Assembly: GCA_937974175.1 (NCBI GenBank)
Contig: CALJIG010000114.1
Span: 1 to 60,669 of the forward strand
Length of the DNA stretch: 60,669 nucleotides
Direction: 5' to 3'
Source of the DNA: an uncultured Ignavibacteria bacterium
GTDB lineage: Bacteria > Bacteroidota > Ignavibacteria > Tepidaquicellales > Tepidaquicellaceae
In this document: positions 18,402-27,974 of the stretch, piece after piece
Position numbering within the stretch: position 1 is the first letter of the stretch
How the letters are laid out: each line of letters begins with the position of its first letter
Translations under genes and position numbers: made by a program
Notes under the pieces: generated by a model
The model's input: the letters and a program-made list of their open reading frames with translations, nothing else
Told to the model about the DNA's origin: nothing
The model's database searches: none

Positions 18402-18994
18402 GTGAAAATACTTTTTATGAACTGACGCCTTTACAAGTTTTAAACGGGTATATTAACGGTATTTTTCCCATGGGAAACAAAGACGGGAGCATTAACTGGT
18501 TTGAAGCAAATCCCAGAGCAATACTTCCTCTTGATAAACCTTTAAATATAAATCGTTCTTTGAAACAGGTCATTGTGAAGAAAACATTTGATGTAAGAAT
18601 AAATGAAAATTTTTCAAAAGTAATTCATGAATGCGCTAACAGAGATGCAACGTGGATAAATAAATTAATAATCGATGCTTACACTCAGCTAAATGTAATG
18701 GGATATGCTCATAGTGTTGAATCATACTTTGAAAATGAACTTGTCGGAGGATTATACGGTGTTGCAATAAATGGTGTGTTTTTCGGTGAGTCGATGTTCT
18801 TTAAAAAATCTTATGCATCCAAAGTTGCAGTGGTAAAAATGTATGAGATACTTACAAAAAATAATTTTCTATTACTGGATATTCAAATGATGACTGATGT
18901 TTTTGAATCATTCGGCGCAGTGCAAATTACAAAGAATAAATATCTGAAAAAATTAGACGAAGCATTGCTTGTAAAATGCAGCTTCAAATTATAA
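18398..18994 (+). CDS. aat: leucyl/phenylalanyl-tRNA-protein transferase
   Basis: 198 residues, slightly short but complete for this family. Motifs are GYINGIFPMGN, INWFEANPRAILPL, CANRDATWIN, GYAHSVESYF and GGLYGVAINGVFFGESMF. It transfers Leu or Phe to N-terminal Lys or Arg, creating N-degrons read by ClpS/ClpAP. Translation is coupled to the EI24 gene through ATGA, and purL follows 19 bp later. Confidence 0.95.
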   Translation: MSENTFYELTPLQVLNGYINGIFPMGNKDGSINWFEANPRAILPLDKPLNINRSLKQVIVKKTFDVRINENFSKVIHECANRDATWINKLIIDAYTQLNVMGYAHSVESYFENELVGGLYGVAINGVFFGESMFFKKSYASKVAVVKMYEILTKNNFLLLDIQMMTDVFESFGAVQITKNKYLKKLDEALLVKCSFKL

Positions 18995-19013
18995 AAGTTT
19001 TTATCTAAACAAA

Positions 19014-21254
19014 ATGAATTATCCTCAAGTAGATTTACAGGTTGCAAAAGGACTCGGATTAACAGAAGAAGAGTACAATAAAATTTTAGAAATATTGGGG
19101 AGAACTCCAAGCTACACTGAGCTTGGGATTTTTTCTGTTATGTGGAGCGAACACTGCTCTTATAAAAATTCTATACTCCAATTGAAAACTTTACCGCGGA
19201 GCGGAGGAAGATTGCTTGTCGGAGCAGGAGAAGAAAACGCAGGACTAGTTGATATAGGCGACGGACTTGCAGTTGCTTTTAAAATCGAATCACATAATCA
19301 TCCGTCAGCAGTCGAACCTCATCAGGGAGCAGCTACGGGAGTCGGCGGTATATTAAGAGATATTTTTACTATGGGTGCAAGACCTATTGCCGCATTGAAT
19401 TCGCTTCGCTTTGGTAAAATAAATTCTGATGATAAAAATATAAATGACCGCTCAAAATTTTTATTCTCAAATGTTGTAGGCGGAATAGCTCATTACGGCA
19501 ACTGCTTCGGAGTACCAACAGTTTCAGGGGAAGTTTATTTTGAAGAATGTTATCAGGATAACCCGTTGGTAAATGCAATGGCAGTTGGAATTGTAAAACA
19601 TAATCAGACTGCAACTGCAATGGCAAGCGGAGTTGGAAATCCTGTTTTCATTGTCGGCTCATCAACAGGCAAGGATGGCATTCACGGAGCAACATTCGCA
19701 TCTGAAGAAATTTCAGAAGAGTCTGAATCAAAAAGACCTAACGTTCAGGTCGGCGACCCTTTCACAGAAAAACTTTTACTTGAGGCTACGCTTGAGTTAA
19801 TTCAGTCAGGTGCAGTTGCAGGAATTCAGGATATGGGTGCGGCAGGAATAACATGCTCGACAAGTGAAATGAGCGCTAAAGGTAATTGCGGAATGAAAAT
19901 AAATCTGGACTTAGTTCCATTGAGAGATTCAGATATGAGCGGATATGAAATTATGCTTTCTGAATCGCAGGAAAGAATGTTAGTAGTTGTTCACAAAGGG
20001 CAGGAAGAAACAGCTAAGAAAATTTTTGATAAATGGGATTTGAACTGCGTTTCAATAGGAGAAATTATAGAAGAGCCTAATGTAAAAATTTATCATAAAG
20101 GAAATCTTGAAGCAGATGTTCCTGCGGAGCCATTAGTTCTCGGCGGCGGCGCTCCTGTATATATTCGGGAAACAAAAGAACCTGAATATTTTAAAGAAAC
20201 AAGAAGTTTTGATTTTAACTCTTTTCCTGAACCGAAAGATTACAACGAAGTTTTATTGAAATTACTTTCTTCTCCAAACATCACAAATAAAAACTGGGTT
20301 TATACTCAGTATGATACACAGGTTAGAACTAATACAATGCTTTTACCGGGAGGAGATGCCTCTGTAATACGAATAAAAGAAACAAAAAAAGCTCTTGCAA
20401 TGAAAGTTGATTGCAACGGAAGATACGTTTATCTCAATCCGTACAAGGGAGGAATGATTGCTGTTTGTGAATCAGCGCGAAACGTTGCATGCACCGGAGC
20501 TACTCCACTTGCAATTACAAATTGTCTTAACTTCGGCAATCCTTATAATCCTGAAGTTTATTATCAGTTCACTGAAGCAATTCGCGGAATGGGTGATGCC
20601 TGCAAGCTTCTTGAAACACCTGTAACAGGGGGAAACGTAAGTTTTTATAATCTGTCAAAAGATTATGCAGTATTCCCTACTCCTTCTATAGGAATGATTG
20701 GCCTGCTTGAAGATTATGAAAAAATGGTCACCAGCTATTTTAAAAATGAAGGTGATGTGATCGTTCTGCTTGGAAATAATTCAAACAACGGAATTGATGG
20801 AAGCGAATACTTAAATACAATTCATAATTTAATTAAAGGTGATGCGCCTGATATTGATTTAGAAGAAGAGAAGAAATTGATTGATACACTTATAAAGGCA
20901 GCGGATAAGAAATTATTAAAATCTGCTCATGATATATCTGATGGAGGCCTTGCCGTTGCATTGGCTGAATGCTGTATAATAGATAGAAATAATCGAATGG
21001 GATGTAAGATAAATTTTGACTACAATTCAAGAAAAGATTTCGCTTTATTCAATGAGTCGCAAGGAAGAGTTATTGTCTCGATTGAGAAAAATAATTTAGA
21101 CAGTTTAAGTTCACTTTGTAAAAAACACAAATTAGATTATATTGTAATTGGTGAAACGACTTTGACTGAATTTGTGTTGAACCAAGAAGTACGATTAACC
21201 CCAGAAGTGCTATCTAATGCGTATTTTAATTCATTAGAAAAAATTATGTTGTAA
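19014..21254 (+). CDS. purL: phosphoribosylformylglycinamidine synthase subunit PurL
   Basis: 746 residues, the small-type PurL that works with separate PurS and PurQ (not in this window). Motifs seen include FSVMWSEHCSYKNS, KIESHNHPSAVEPHQGAATGVGGI with FTMGARPIA, GIQDMGAAGITCSTSEM and HDISDGGLAVALAE. It catalyses FGAR to FGAM in purine synthesis using ATP and glutamine-derived ammonia. It sits between aat and an envelope gene set, 14 bp before the next start, so it appears co-transcribed with the mla genes. Confidence 0.98.
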   Translation: MNYPQVDLQVAKGLGLTEEEYNKILEILGRTPSYTELGIFSVMWSEHCSYKNSILQLKTLPRSGGRLLVGAGEENAGLVDIGDGLAVAFKIESHNHPSAVEPHQGAATGVGGILRDIFTMGARPIAALNSLRFGKINSDDKNINDRSKFLFSNVVGGIAHYGNCFGVPTVSGEVYFEECYQDNPLVNAMAVGIVKHNQTATAMASGVGNPVFIVGSSTGKDGIHGATFASEEISEESESKRPNVQVGDPFTEKLLLEATLELIQSGAVAGIQDMGAAGITCSTSEMSAKGNCGMKINLDLVPLRDSDMSGYEIMLSESQERMLVVVHKGQEETAKKIFDKWDLNCVSIGEIIEEPNVKIYHKGNLEADVPAEPLVLGGGAPVYIRETKEPEYFKETRSFDFNSFPEPKDYNEVLLKLLSSPNITNKNWVYTQYDTQVRTNTMLLPGGDASVIRIKETKKALAMKVDCNGRYVYLNPYKGGMIAVCESARNVACTGATPLAITNCLNFGNPYNPEVYYQFTEAIRGMGDACKLLETPVTGGNVSFYNLSKDYAVFPTPSIGMIGLLEDYEKMVTSYFKNEGDVIVLLGNNSNNGIDGSEYLNTIHNLIKGDAPDIDLEEEKKLIDTLIKAADKKLLKSAHDISDGGLAVALAECCIIDRNNRMGCKINFDYNSRKDFALFNESQGRVIVSIEKNNLDSLSSLCKKHKLDYIVIGETTLTEFVLNQEVRLTPEVLSNAYFNSLEKIML

Positions 21255-21268
21255 TTTTAAAAGACCTA

Positions 21269-22000
21269 ATGAGGGTATTTCTACAAAAATTTATTTTATT
21301 CTTACCTGTTATTTTTCTTGTCTCGAATAATCTATTTGCACAGTCAACACTGCAATCATTTTTGCAGCCAACATTGCATTCTCAAACTTCTTTACATTCC
21401 CCTTTTCAATATAAAAAATTAAGTAAACCAAATTTTTATTCCTTCAGAGATTCAGTTGACACTGTTCCCGAAGATACAAATTTTTATTTACCGAAAGGCG
21501 GCTCTAATCCTACCATTCCCGTCGCGTTGGGTGTCGTTGGCTTTTTCTATTTGTTAAATCCAATTGTATTATTCGAGAACGATAAAATTGCGCTTGGCAT
21601 AACTAAGGAAGTTTCAATGGGCTTCGGATATTTTGGTGAAAACAGGCTTTCATTTGAATATTCATTTATATTCCGAGATGATCACACAAGCCATTTCAGG
21701 TTAGGATATAAACATGATTTTATTACTTCCGATATACTCCCTTCGAATTTTTTACAGTCAACCGGAGTATTTACGTTAGGAGCAAGCGGATTTACTGACC
21801 TCGACGGCTTTGGAGTATCACCGGAAGTTGCTTACGGATTTTCATTCAGGAACGATAAGCTTTTAATTTATCCTCACGTAAAAGGACGATATACTTATAC
21901 ATTCGGAGCAGAAAGATCTAACATTATAGATTTTTCCTTTGGGCTTATGATCGGATTTGCAAATCCATTTACAGATTTAAAAATAAGAAGATACTGGTAA
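21269..22000 (+). CDS. outer-membrane beta-barrel protein upstream of mlaE
   Basis: 243 residues with a signal peptide ending near LFAQ. The start of the mature protein is a degenerate Gln/Ser/Leu/Thr/His/Pro-rich stretch of about 25 residues (STLQSFLQPTLHSQTSLHSP). A hydrophobic segment at about 90-105 (VALGVVGFFYLLNPIVLF) precedes a set of amphipathic strands (LSFEYSFIFRDD, FRLGYKHDFIT, VSPEVAYGFSFRND, HVKGRYTYTFG). No family is recognised. It is 12 bp from mlaE in the same operon, so a role as the outer-membrane partner of the MCE transporter is possible but unproven. Confidence 0.65.
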   Translation: MRVFLQKFILFLPVIFLVSNNLFAQSTLQSFLQPTLHSQTSLHSPFQYKKLSKPNFYSFRDSVDTVPEDTNFYLPKGGSNPTIPVALGVVGFFYLLNPIVLFENDKIALGITKEVSMGFGYFGENRLSFEYSFIFRDDHTSHFRLGYKHDFITSDILPSNFLQSTGVFTLGASGFTDLDGFGVSPEVAYGFSFRNDKLLIYPHVKGRYTYTFGAERSNIIDFSFGLMIGFANPFTDLKIRRYW

Positions 22001-22012
22001 ACATAAAATATA

Positions 22013-22780
22013 TTGATAAAACTACCGAAAAATATAACAAACTTTTTTGTTGATACATGGGATTTGTGGAACTTCGCAAGAAAATTTGCAGTGGCTCTCT
22101 TCAGAAAGCCCGTAGAAGTTCAGGAAACAATTAAACAATGTTTTCAAATCGGGTACAAATCTTTACCGTTAGTTAGCATAACAGGGTTTATCATTGGGCT
22201 TACTCTTGCTTTGCAGATAATCCCTACTCTTGATAAATTCGGAGCAGTGTCATTAATCCCACAAATGCTTTCTATTGCAATTGTCCGGGAAATAGGACCC
22301 GTAATTATAGGATTAATCTGCGCAGGAAAAATGGGCTCGGGAATCGGCGCAGAACTCGGTTCAATGAAAGTTACTGAGCAGATTGATGCTATGGAAGTTT
22401 CTGCTGTGAATCCGTTCAAGTTTTTAGTTGTCACAAGGGTAATGGCTGCAATGTTAACAGTGCCCATACTGGTTATTTATGCAGATACTCTTGCCTTATT
22501 CGGCGGTTATCTGGCTATGAGTGTAAATGCAGATATGACTTTAAAACTATTTTTTTCAACTGTGTTTGAAACTTTGACATTTGAAGATGTTCTGCCGGCA
22601 ACTATTAAAACTTTCTTTTTCGGTTTTGGTATAGGTTTGGTAGGAAGTTACAAAGGGTTTAACTGCTCACGCGGAACAGAAAGTGTCGGTATTGCGGCAA
22701 ACAGCTCTGTAGTTCTGGCATCACTTTTAGTTATATTAATGGATTTAATAGCAGTACAAATATCTTCAATATTATTTTAA
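22013..22780 (+). CDS. mlaE: MlaE-family ABC lipid transporter permease
   Basis: 255 residues from a TTG start. It has the MlaE/DUF140 pattern: membrane helices with LPLVSITGFIIGLTLALQ, IVREIGPVIIGLICAGKMGSG, the AELGSMKVTEQIDAMEV coupling segment and FGFGIGLVGSYKGFNCS near the end. It forms the inner-membrane channel of an MCE system for phospholipid transport. The ATPase follows after 1 bp and the substrate-binding MCE protein after that. Confidence 0.95.
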   Translation: MIKLPKNITNFFVDTWDLWNFARKFAVALFRKPVEVQETIKQCFQIGYKSLPLVSITGFIIGLTLALQIIPTLDKFGAVSLIPQMLSIAIVREIGPVIIGLICAGKMGSGIGAELGSMKVTEQIDAMEVSAVNPFKFLVVTRVMAAMLTVPILVIYADTLALFGGYLAMSVNADMTLKLFFSTVFETLTFEDVLPATIKTFFFGFGIGLVGSYKGFNCSRGTESVGIAANSSVVLASLLVILMDLIAVQISSILF

Positions 22781-22781
22781 C

Positions 22782-23537
22782 ATGGGAAAAGATTCAGATA
22801 AAGATTACGTAATAAATATCGAAAATGTAAAAAAAGCATTCGGGAAAAATGTTGTGCTAAAAGATGTTAATCTTAAAGTTAAAGAAGGCGAATCGATTGT
22901 TACACTGGGAAAATCAGGCACAGGAAAATCAGTAATACTTCAGTGCATAGCAGGATTATTAAAACCGGATGAAGGAAAAATTTTAGTTTATGGAGAAAAT
23001 GTCCCTACTCTTGATGATGAAGAACTGCAGACAATAAGAAAAAAGATAGGGTTTTTATTTCAAAGCGGTGCATTATATGACTCAATGAGCGTAAGAGAAA
23101 ATTTATCTTTTCCGTTAAAAAGACTAACTGACCTATCTGATGAAGAAATCACCACAAAGGTTATTGAAGCTTTGAAAAATGTCGGGCTTGAAAATGCAAT
23201 AGATAAAATGCCTTCAGAACTATCCGGAGGAATGAAAAAAAGAATAGGACTGGCAAGAACTCTTATAACCGATCCTAAAATAATGTTATACGATGAACCG
23301 ACGACAGGACTTGACCCTTCCACATCAAGAGAAATTAGTCAGTTGGTTTTAGAAGTGCAAAAAAAATATAAAACAACTTCTATTATAGTTACACACGATA
23401 TGGAATGCGCGCGGATGGTAGCCGATAGAATAGTAGTGCTGAAAGACGGCGAATATATTGTCGAAGGAACATTCGATGAACTGCAAAAAAGCGACGACCC
23501 TTTTGTAAAATCTTTTTTTGAAGGTTTGAATTTTTAA
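22782..23537 (+). CDS. mlaF: MlaF-family ABC transporter ATP-binding protein
   Basis: 251 residues. Walker A is GKSGTGKSV, the signature is LSGGMKKRIGLART, Walker B is IMLYDEPTTGLDP and the H-loop is VTHDM. The GGM variant of the signature and the short C-terminus match MlaF. It energises lipid transport with MlaE and MlaD encoded on either side. It starts 1 bp after the mlaE stop. Confidence 0.95.
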   Translation: MGKDSDKDYVINIENVKKAFGKNVVLKDVNLKVKEGESIVTLGKSGTGKSVILQCIAGLLKPDEGKILVYGENVPTLDDEELQTIRKKIGFLFQSGALYDSMSVRENLSFPLKRLTDLSDEEITTKVIEALKNVGLENAIDKMPSELSGGMKKRIGLARTLITDPKIMLYDEPTTGLDPSTSREISQLVLEVQKKYKTTSIIVTHDMECARMVADRIVVLKDGEYIVEGTFDELQKSDDPFVKSFFEGLNF

Positions 23538-23561
23538 AATATAAGTTTTAATTTCAATATT

Positions 23562-24611
23562 ATGGATGTAGATATCAGAAAAAAAGTCATCACGGGAATT
23601 TTTATTATTGCAGGTCTTGCATTATTCCTTATAGCCACATTTATCATTGGCAGCAAAACAAATATGTTCAAGTCTACGTTTGAGCTGAATACCATTTTTC
23701 AGAATGTAGCAGGGATAAAAGAAGGCAATACTGTTACTTTCGCAGGGATAAATGTCGGCACTGTTGATATGGTAAAAATTGAAACCTCGAATAAAGTTGT
23801 CGTAATGATGACAATAGATTCAAAGATGAAAAGTTTCATTAAAAAAGACTCAAAGGTTGCAATAACATCAGAAGGACTTGTTGGGAATAAAGTTGTTTCT
23901 ATTACCTCAGGGAATGATAATGGAGTGCCGGTTGAGAACGGAGATTATCTTGAATCGGTTAAACCAATCGGCGTTGAAGATATTATAAAAGATTTAAAAG
24001 CTACAACAGAAAATGTTAATCAGCTTACAAAAAGCTTATCGAATATAGTGGATAGTGTAAGCCAGGGACAAGGTACAATAGGACAGTTGATAAATAATGA
24101 ATCACTTTTTAATAGTGTTGATTCAACATTCAGAACTTTTGCTTCTTCCACTCAAAAAGTTGACGTAATACTTGCTAAGGTCAGTCAGACAGTTGACCAG
24201 GTAACAGCAAACTTTAATGAGCTCTCTAAAGGTGTAAATGATATTACCACCAATATTGCAATGGTCACCCAAAAAATTAATTCAAGCCAGAGCTTAGTTG
24301 GAACATTGCTTACTGATACAGTATTTGCAAATAACCTGAAGATGGTAATACAAAATTCAAGTGAAGCCACTGCTAAGCTTGAAGACGGAGCGTTCAGCTT
24401 TGCACAAAATATGGAAGCGCTGAAGCATAACTTTTTATTTAAAGGATATTTTGAAGATATAGGCTATTGGGAGAAATCAGATGTGGATAAAAAAATCAAT
24501 GACATAGAAGAACAGATAAGAAAAAGAATAAGAGAACTAAATGAAAAGAAACTGCAATTGAAGCAGTTAGAAAATCAGATAGACAGTTTAAGCGGTAAGC
24601 CGAAAAAATAA
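23562..24611 (+). CDS. mlaD: MlaD/MCE-domain substrate-binding protein
   Basis: 349 residues, longer than proteobacterial MlaD. A single N-terminal anchor helix (about 10-28) leads to one MCE domain (about 38-120, with FQNVAGIKEGNTVTFAGINVG and SEGLVGNKVVSI). A long helical region follows, with repeated INNES/QSLVG-type segments, ending in a strong coiled coil (about 305-345). It forms a hexameric lipid-binding ring in the periplasm. The long C-terminal helices may make a tunnel as in PqiB/YebT-like proteins, but that is inference. Confidence 0.92.
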   Translation: MDVDIRKKVITGIFIIAGLALFLIATFIIGSKTNMFKSTFELNTIFQNVAGIKEGNTVTFAGINVGTVDMVKIETSNKVVVMMTIDSKMKSFIKKDSKVAITSEGLVGNKVVSITSGNDNGVPVENGDYLESVKPIGVEDIIKDLKATTENVNQLTKSLSNIVDSVSQGQGTIGQLINNESLFNSVDSTFRTFASSTQKVDVILAKVSQTVDQVTANFNELSKGVNDITTNIAMVTQKINSSQSLVGTLLTDTVFANNLKMVIQNSSEATAKLEDGAFSFAQNMEALKHNFLFKGYFEDIGYWEKSDVDKKINDIEEQIRKRIRELNEKKLQLKQLENQIDSLSGKPKK

Positions 24612-24621
24612 ATAAAATTAT

Positions 24622-25239
24622 ATGAAAATTATTTTCAGATTAATTTTTATAATTTCAGTTTCAATAGTTCTTTCAAGCTGCTCTTCTTCTACAGAGTACG
24701 AAGAGACAAAAACCGAAAACACAGAAACAAACGATAACACTTCAACCGAAACTTATTCGGAAGAAAACGGAAGCAGAATATTATATCAGGCAAAGATAGA
24801 ACAGCAAAATAGAATGTACTCCCCCAGTGTTGACTCGACCTATCTATACTGGCTCGGCAATAAATTAATTCTCCTATATAATTCAACTAAGTGTAACATA
24901 TATGCACTGAACACTTTGCAAAAATCAGGATTTAAAACCCCTAAGGTAAATGCATTGTGCAGAGATTTATACGATACAACAAGATTCAATGATGTATTCC
25001 CCTATGTATCCATAACAGATTTAAGCGATATAAGAAAAGGAGATCTGGTTATATGGCGGGGCCATGTAATTTTATTTGATTATTTATTCCCTCCGAATAA
25101 ACAAAACAGAGTATTTGCAAAAGCATGGTGGGCAGGAACGAGTAAAGCTGACGACGGTGAAACGGTGATAAACAATGTAATTTACGGGAAATATGAGCTT
25201 AAAGGTGATTTTGTCGTAAGACGGCCGGTAAAAAATTAA
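24622..25239 (+). CDS. lipoprotein with possible NlpC/P60- or CHAP-like domain
   Basis: 205 residues with a lipobox (VLSSC, Cys about residue 20). A Ser/Thr/Glu/Asn-rich linker of about 30 residues follows. The folded part has a Cys-bearing helix start STKCNIYALNTLQKSG and a later strand KGDLVIWRGHVILFD, which together resemble the Cys and His boxes of papain-like NlpC/P60 or CHAP cell-wall hydrolases. The match is by eye and modest. It is the last gene of the mla run, 10 bp after mlaD, and could be an envelope or peptidoglycan factor. Confidence 0.6.
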   Translation: MKIIFRLIFIISVSIVLSSCSSSTEYEETKTENTETNDNTSTETYSEENGSRILYQAKIEQQNRMYSPSVDSTYLYWLGNKLILLYNSTKCNIYALNTLQKSGFKTPKVNALCRDLYDTTRFNDVFPYVSITDLSDIRKGDLVIWRGHVILFDYLFPPNKQNRVFAKAWWAGTSKADDGETVINNVIYGKYELKGDFVVRRPVKN

Positions 25240-25337
25240 ATTTTTAAGGATATTCTTAGACCTTTAAAATTTTTAGTAAATATACTATATTTACAGAATT
25301 ATAAACTTATCCTAAAATAAAAAAACGGAGATATAAA

Positions 25338-25580
25338 ATGACTGTAGAAGAAATAAAAGAGAAAGTAAAACAAGCTGTTGTCGATAAGCTCGGTGTAGAA
25401 GATTCAAAAGTTACCGACGACGCATCTTTTATTAATGACTTAGGCGCAGACTCGCTTGATACTGTTGAATTGGTAATGAAATTCGAAGAAGAATTTGATA
25501 TTAAAATTCCTGATGAAGATGCAGAAAAAATACAAAAAGTAGGTGACGCTGTAACTTACATTCAAGGAAAATTAGGATAA
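25338..25580 (+). CDS. acpP: acyl carrier protein
   Basis: 80 residues. The 4'-phosphopantetheine site is S39 in DLGADSLDTVELVM. It is strongly acidic, as usual. It carries the growing acyl chain in type II fatty acid synthesis. An SD-like CGGAG lies just upstream. acpP-fabF-rnc is a widely conserved order. Confidence 0.98.
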   Translation: MTVEEIKEKVKQAVVDKLGVEDSKVTDDASFINDLGADSLDTVELVMKFEEEFDIKIPDEDAEKIQKVGDAVTYIQGKLG

Positions 25581-25617
25581 TTTATTTTTATTTCCCCTAA
25601 TATAATATTTAATTTCG

Positions 25618-25639
25618 GAGCGAAATTTTCATTTCGCTC
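25618..25639 (+). terminator. hairpin between acpP and fabF (terminator or attenuator)
   Basis: A perfect 9-bp stem GAGCGAAAT/ATTTCGCTC with a TTTC loop is followed by TAATTTTTTAT. It would raise acpP mRNA relative to fabF, in keeping with the very high ACP demand in cells (inference). Confidence 0.65.
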
Positions 25640-25666
25640 TAATTTTTTATAAACAAAAGCAGTTTA

Positions 25667-26947
25667 ATGAGAAAAAGAGTTGTTATCACAGGATTAGGCG
25701 TAGTCAGCCCCGTAGGATTATCAGTAAATGATTTCTGGGACGGACTAACATCAGGAAAAAATGGTGTTGGCAATATTACGTATTTCGATACAACAAATTT
25801 TAAAACAAAGTTTGCAGCACAGCTGCCAAGTGATTTTAATCCGCTAAACTATTTAGACAGAAAACTTTCCCAAAGCGTTGACCCTTTTACAAGATATGCT
25901 TTGATTGCTTCTGCTGAAGCTGTTAAAGATTCCGGCTTAGATAAAGATATGGCTAAGCTTGATACGCATCGCTGCGGAGTAATTTATGGTTCAGGTATCG
26001 GCGGTATGAATACATACAGAGACGAAGAATACAAACTATTTAAAATGAGACAGGAAGTCGATGGTAAATTCATCGATGACCCGAGCAGAATAAGTCCTTT
26101 CTTCATTCCTAAGCTTATTGCAGATATTGCTGCAGGAAGAATTTCAATGGTGTACGGATTTAAAGGTCCGAACTACGCCACTGTTTCTGCATGCGCTACA
26201 TCAGCCCACTCTATTGCAGATGCATTCATGCTAATCCAAAGAGGAACTGCAGACGTAATGATTGCAGGGGGTGCTGAAGCTGTAATATGCGAAATGGGTA
26301 TCGGCGGTTTCAATGCAATGAAAGCACTTTCTACCAGAAATGATGACCCGACAAAAGCTTCCAGACCGTTCGATAAAAACCGCGACGGATTTGTAATGGG
26401 AGAAGGCGGAGCAACATTAATACTTGAAGAATATGAACACGCAAAAAGAAGAGGAGCAAAAATTTATGCTGAGCTTGCCGGTATAGGATTAACAGGTGAT
26501 GCATATCATATCACTGAGCCTGCGCCTGAAGGTGAAGGTTTAGTCGGTGCCATGACCACTGCATTAGCTGATGCAGGTATGACTCCGGATGATATTGATG
26601 TAGTGAATGCACACGGTACTTCAACATATTACAACGATAAAAACGAATCTACAGCAGTGAAAACTGTTTTTGGTGAAAGAGCATATAAGATGCCTGTTCA
26701 CTCTATAAAATCTATGATTGGACACTTACTTGGCGCAGCAGGAGCAATTGAAGCAATAGCTTCAGTTCTTACTATCGTCAACGGAGTTGTTCCCCCAACA
26801 ATTAATTATGAAGAGAAAGACCCTGAGTGTGACCTCTTCTACGTACCCAATACCTCTATAAAACAAGACGTAAGAGCAGTGATTTCAAACAATCTTGGTT
26901 TCGGCGGTCATAATACAGCGTTAATATTCAAAAAATACGAAGAATAA
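25667..26947 (+). CDS. fabF: beta-ketoacyl-ACP synthase II
   Basis: 426 residues. The thiolase-fold triad is complete: C176 (ATVSACATSAH), H316 (VNAHGTSTYYND) and H353 (SMIGHLLGAAGA). RRVVITGLGV-type N-terminus and GFGGHNTALIFK C-terminus are standard. It condenses malonyl-ACP with acyl-ACP. It lies 86 bp after acpP, with a hairpin between, and 19 bp before rnc. Confidence 0.98.
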   Translation: MRKRVVITGLGVVSPVGLSVNDFWDGLTSGKNGVGNITYFDTTNFKTKFAAQLPSDFNPLNYLDRKLSQSVDPFTRYALIASAEAVKDSGLDKDMAKLDTHRCGVIYGSGIGGMNTYRDEEYKLFKMRQEVDGKFIDDPSRISPFFIPKLIADIAAGRISMVYGFKGPNYATVSACATSAHSIADAFMLIQRGTADVMIAGGAEAVICEMGIGGFNAMKALSTRNDDPTKASRPFDKNRDGFVMGEGGATLILEEYEHAKRRGAKIYAELAGIGLTGDAYHITEPAPEGEGLVGAMTTALADAGMTPDDIDVVNAHGTSTYYNDKNESTAVKTVFGERAYKMPVHSIKSMIGHLLGAAGAIEAIASVLTIVNGVVPPTINYEEKDPECDLFYVPNTSIKQDVRAVISNNLGFGGHNTALIFKKYEE

Positions 26948-26966
26948 TTCTTGCTTATCCCTATAC

Positions 26967-27788
26967 ATGTTTAATTTTTTTAAGAAGGCTATAACAAAGT
27001 ATCTTCCGTTTTTCAAGAGTAAAGAAAAAACGGAAGATTTTCTATTGAAGGCAATTCAACAAATTGATTTTGACGGCTTTCAACAGAGCATACATTATAA
27101 AATAATTGATAAGACTTTTTTCATTACTGCTTTAACACACCGCTCATTTATAAAAGTAAAAAAAGATTTTCAGGCTATCGGATTAATTTCGAATGAGCGC
27201 CTTGAATTTTTAGGTGATGCAGTACTTGATTTAATTGTCGCAGAATATTTATATAAGAACTTCCCTCTTAACGAAGAAGGCGACCTTACAAAATTCCGTT
27301 CAATATTAGTTAATAAAAAATTCCTTGCTGAAAGAGCTAAAGTAATTAATTTACAAAAATATCTTCTTGCATCTTTCACTGCATTAAAATCAATTGAAGA
27401 CGGATATGATACAATTTTATCCGATGCATACGAAGCATTGATAGGCGCAATATTTCTTGATTCAGGATATGAAGCAGTAAAGGAATTTTTGAATAAAGAA
27501 ATTTTCAACAAGCTTGATGTAAAATGGCTGAACCATTTTGATGAAAATCATAAGAGTAAATTTTTAGAATACATACAGGCGCATACTGATTACATTCCTG
27601 AATACAAAGTTATAAAAGAAGAAGGACCTGAGCATAATAAATTATTTACGGTTGAGGTGTTTGTGAACAGCAGAAGTTTGGGTAGCGGTAAAGGAAAATC
27701 GAAGAAACAAGCCGAGCAGGAAGCAGCTAAGAACGCCTTGAATCATTTAGATGTGATTGAGAAGATGGGATTGAAAAAGAAAAAATAA
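26967..27788 (+). CDS. rnc: ribonuclease III
   Basis: 273 residues. The RNase III signature is NERLEFLGDAVLDLIVAEYL (about 76-95), with the second acidic cluster DAYEALIGAIFLDSGYEA and a C-terminal dsRNA-binding domain (about 200-265, GKGKSKKQAEQEAAKNAL). There is a basic/aromatic N-terminal extension of about 45 residues before the nuclease domain, common in this phylum. It processes rRNA and other double-stranded RNA. Confidence 0.97.
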   Translation: MFNFFKKAITKYLPFFKSKEKTEDFLLKAIQQIDFDGFQQSIHYKIIDKTFFITALTHRSFIKVKKDFQAIGLISNERLEFLGDAVLDLIVAEYLYKNFPLNEEGDLTKFRSILVNKKFLAERAKVINLQKYLLASFTALKSIEDGYDTILSDAYEALIGAIFLDSGYEAVKEFLNKEIFNKLDVKWLNHFDENHKSKFLEYIQAHTDYIPEYKVIKEEGPEHNKLFTVEVFVNSRSLGSGKGKSKKQAEQEAAKNALNHLDVIEKMGLKKKK

Positions 27789-27919
27789 TTCAGTCTTGTT
27801 TTTTTAATAAACTACTTCTATATTTGTTTAAATTTCAAACCAAACAAGGAGAAGTCTAAAGAGTTTTTGATATTAATTTAGTTTAAAAAACCAATACCTT
27901 CTTATTTGAAATAATATTG

Positions 27920-27974
27920 ACCATTTATTAAAGTACATTCAATTCCTTGAATTATTTGAACTTTAATAAATGGT
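27920..27974 (+). terminator. long hairpin between rnc and porU
   Basis: The arms ACCATTTATTAAAGT (27920-27934) and ACTTTAATAAATGGT (27960-27974) are perfect 15-bp complements, with a 25-nt loop that itself holds TTCAA/TTGAA. TTTTTTATTTTA follows. It is most simply the terminator of acpP-fabF-rnc, but it lies only 35 bp before the porU start, so it may also be in the porU leader. Confidence 0.7.
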
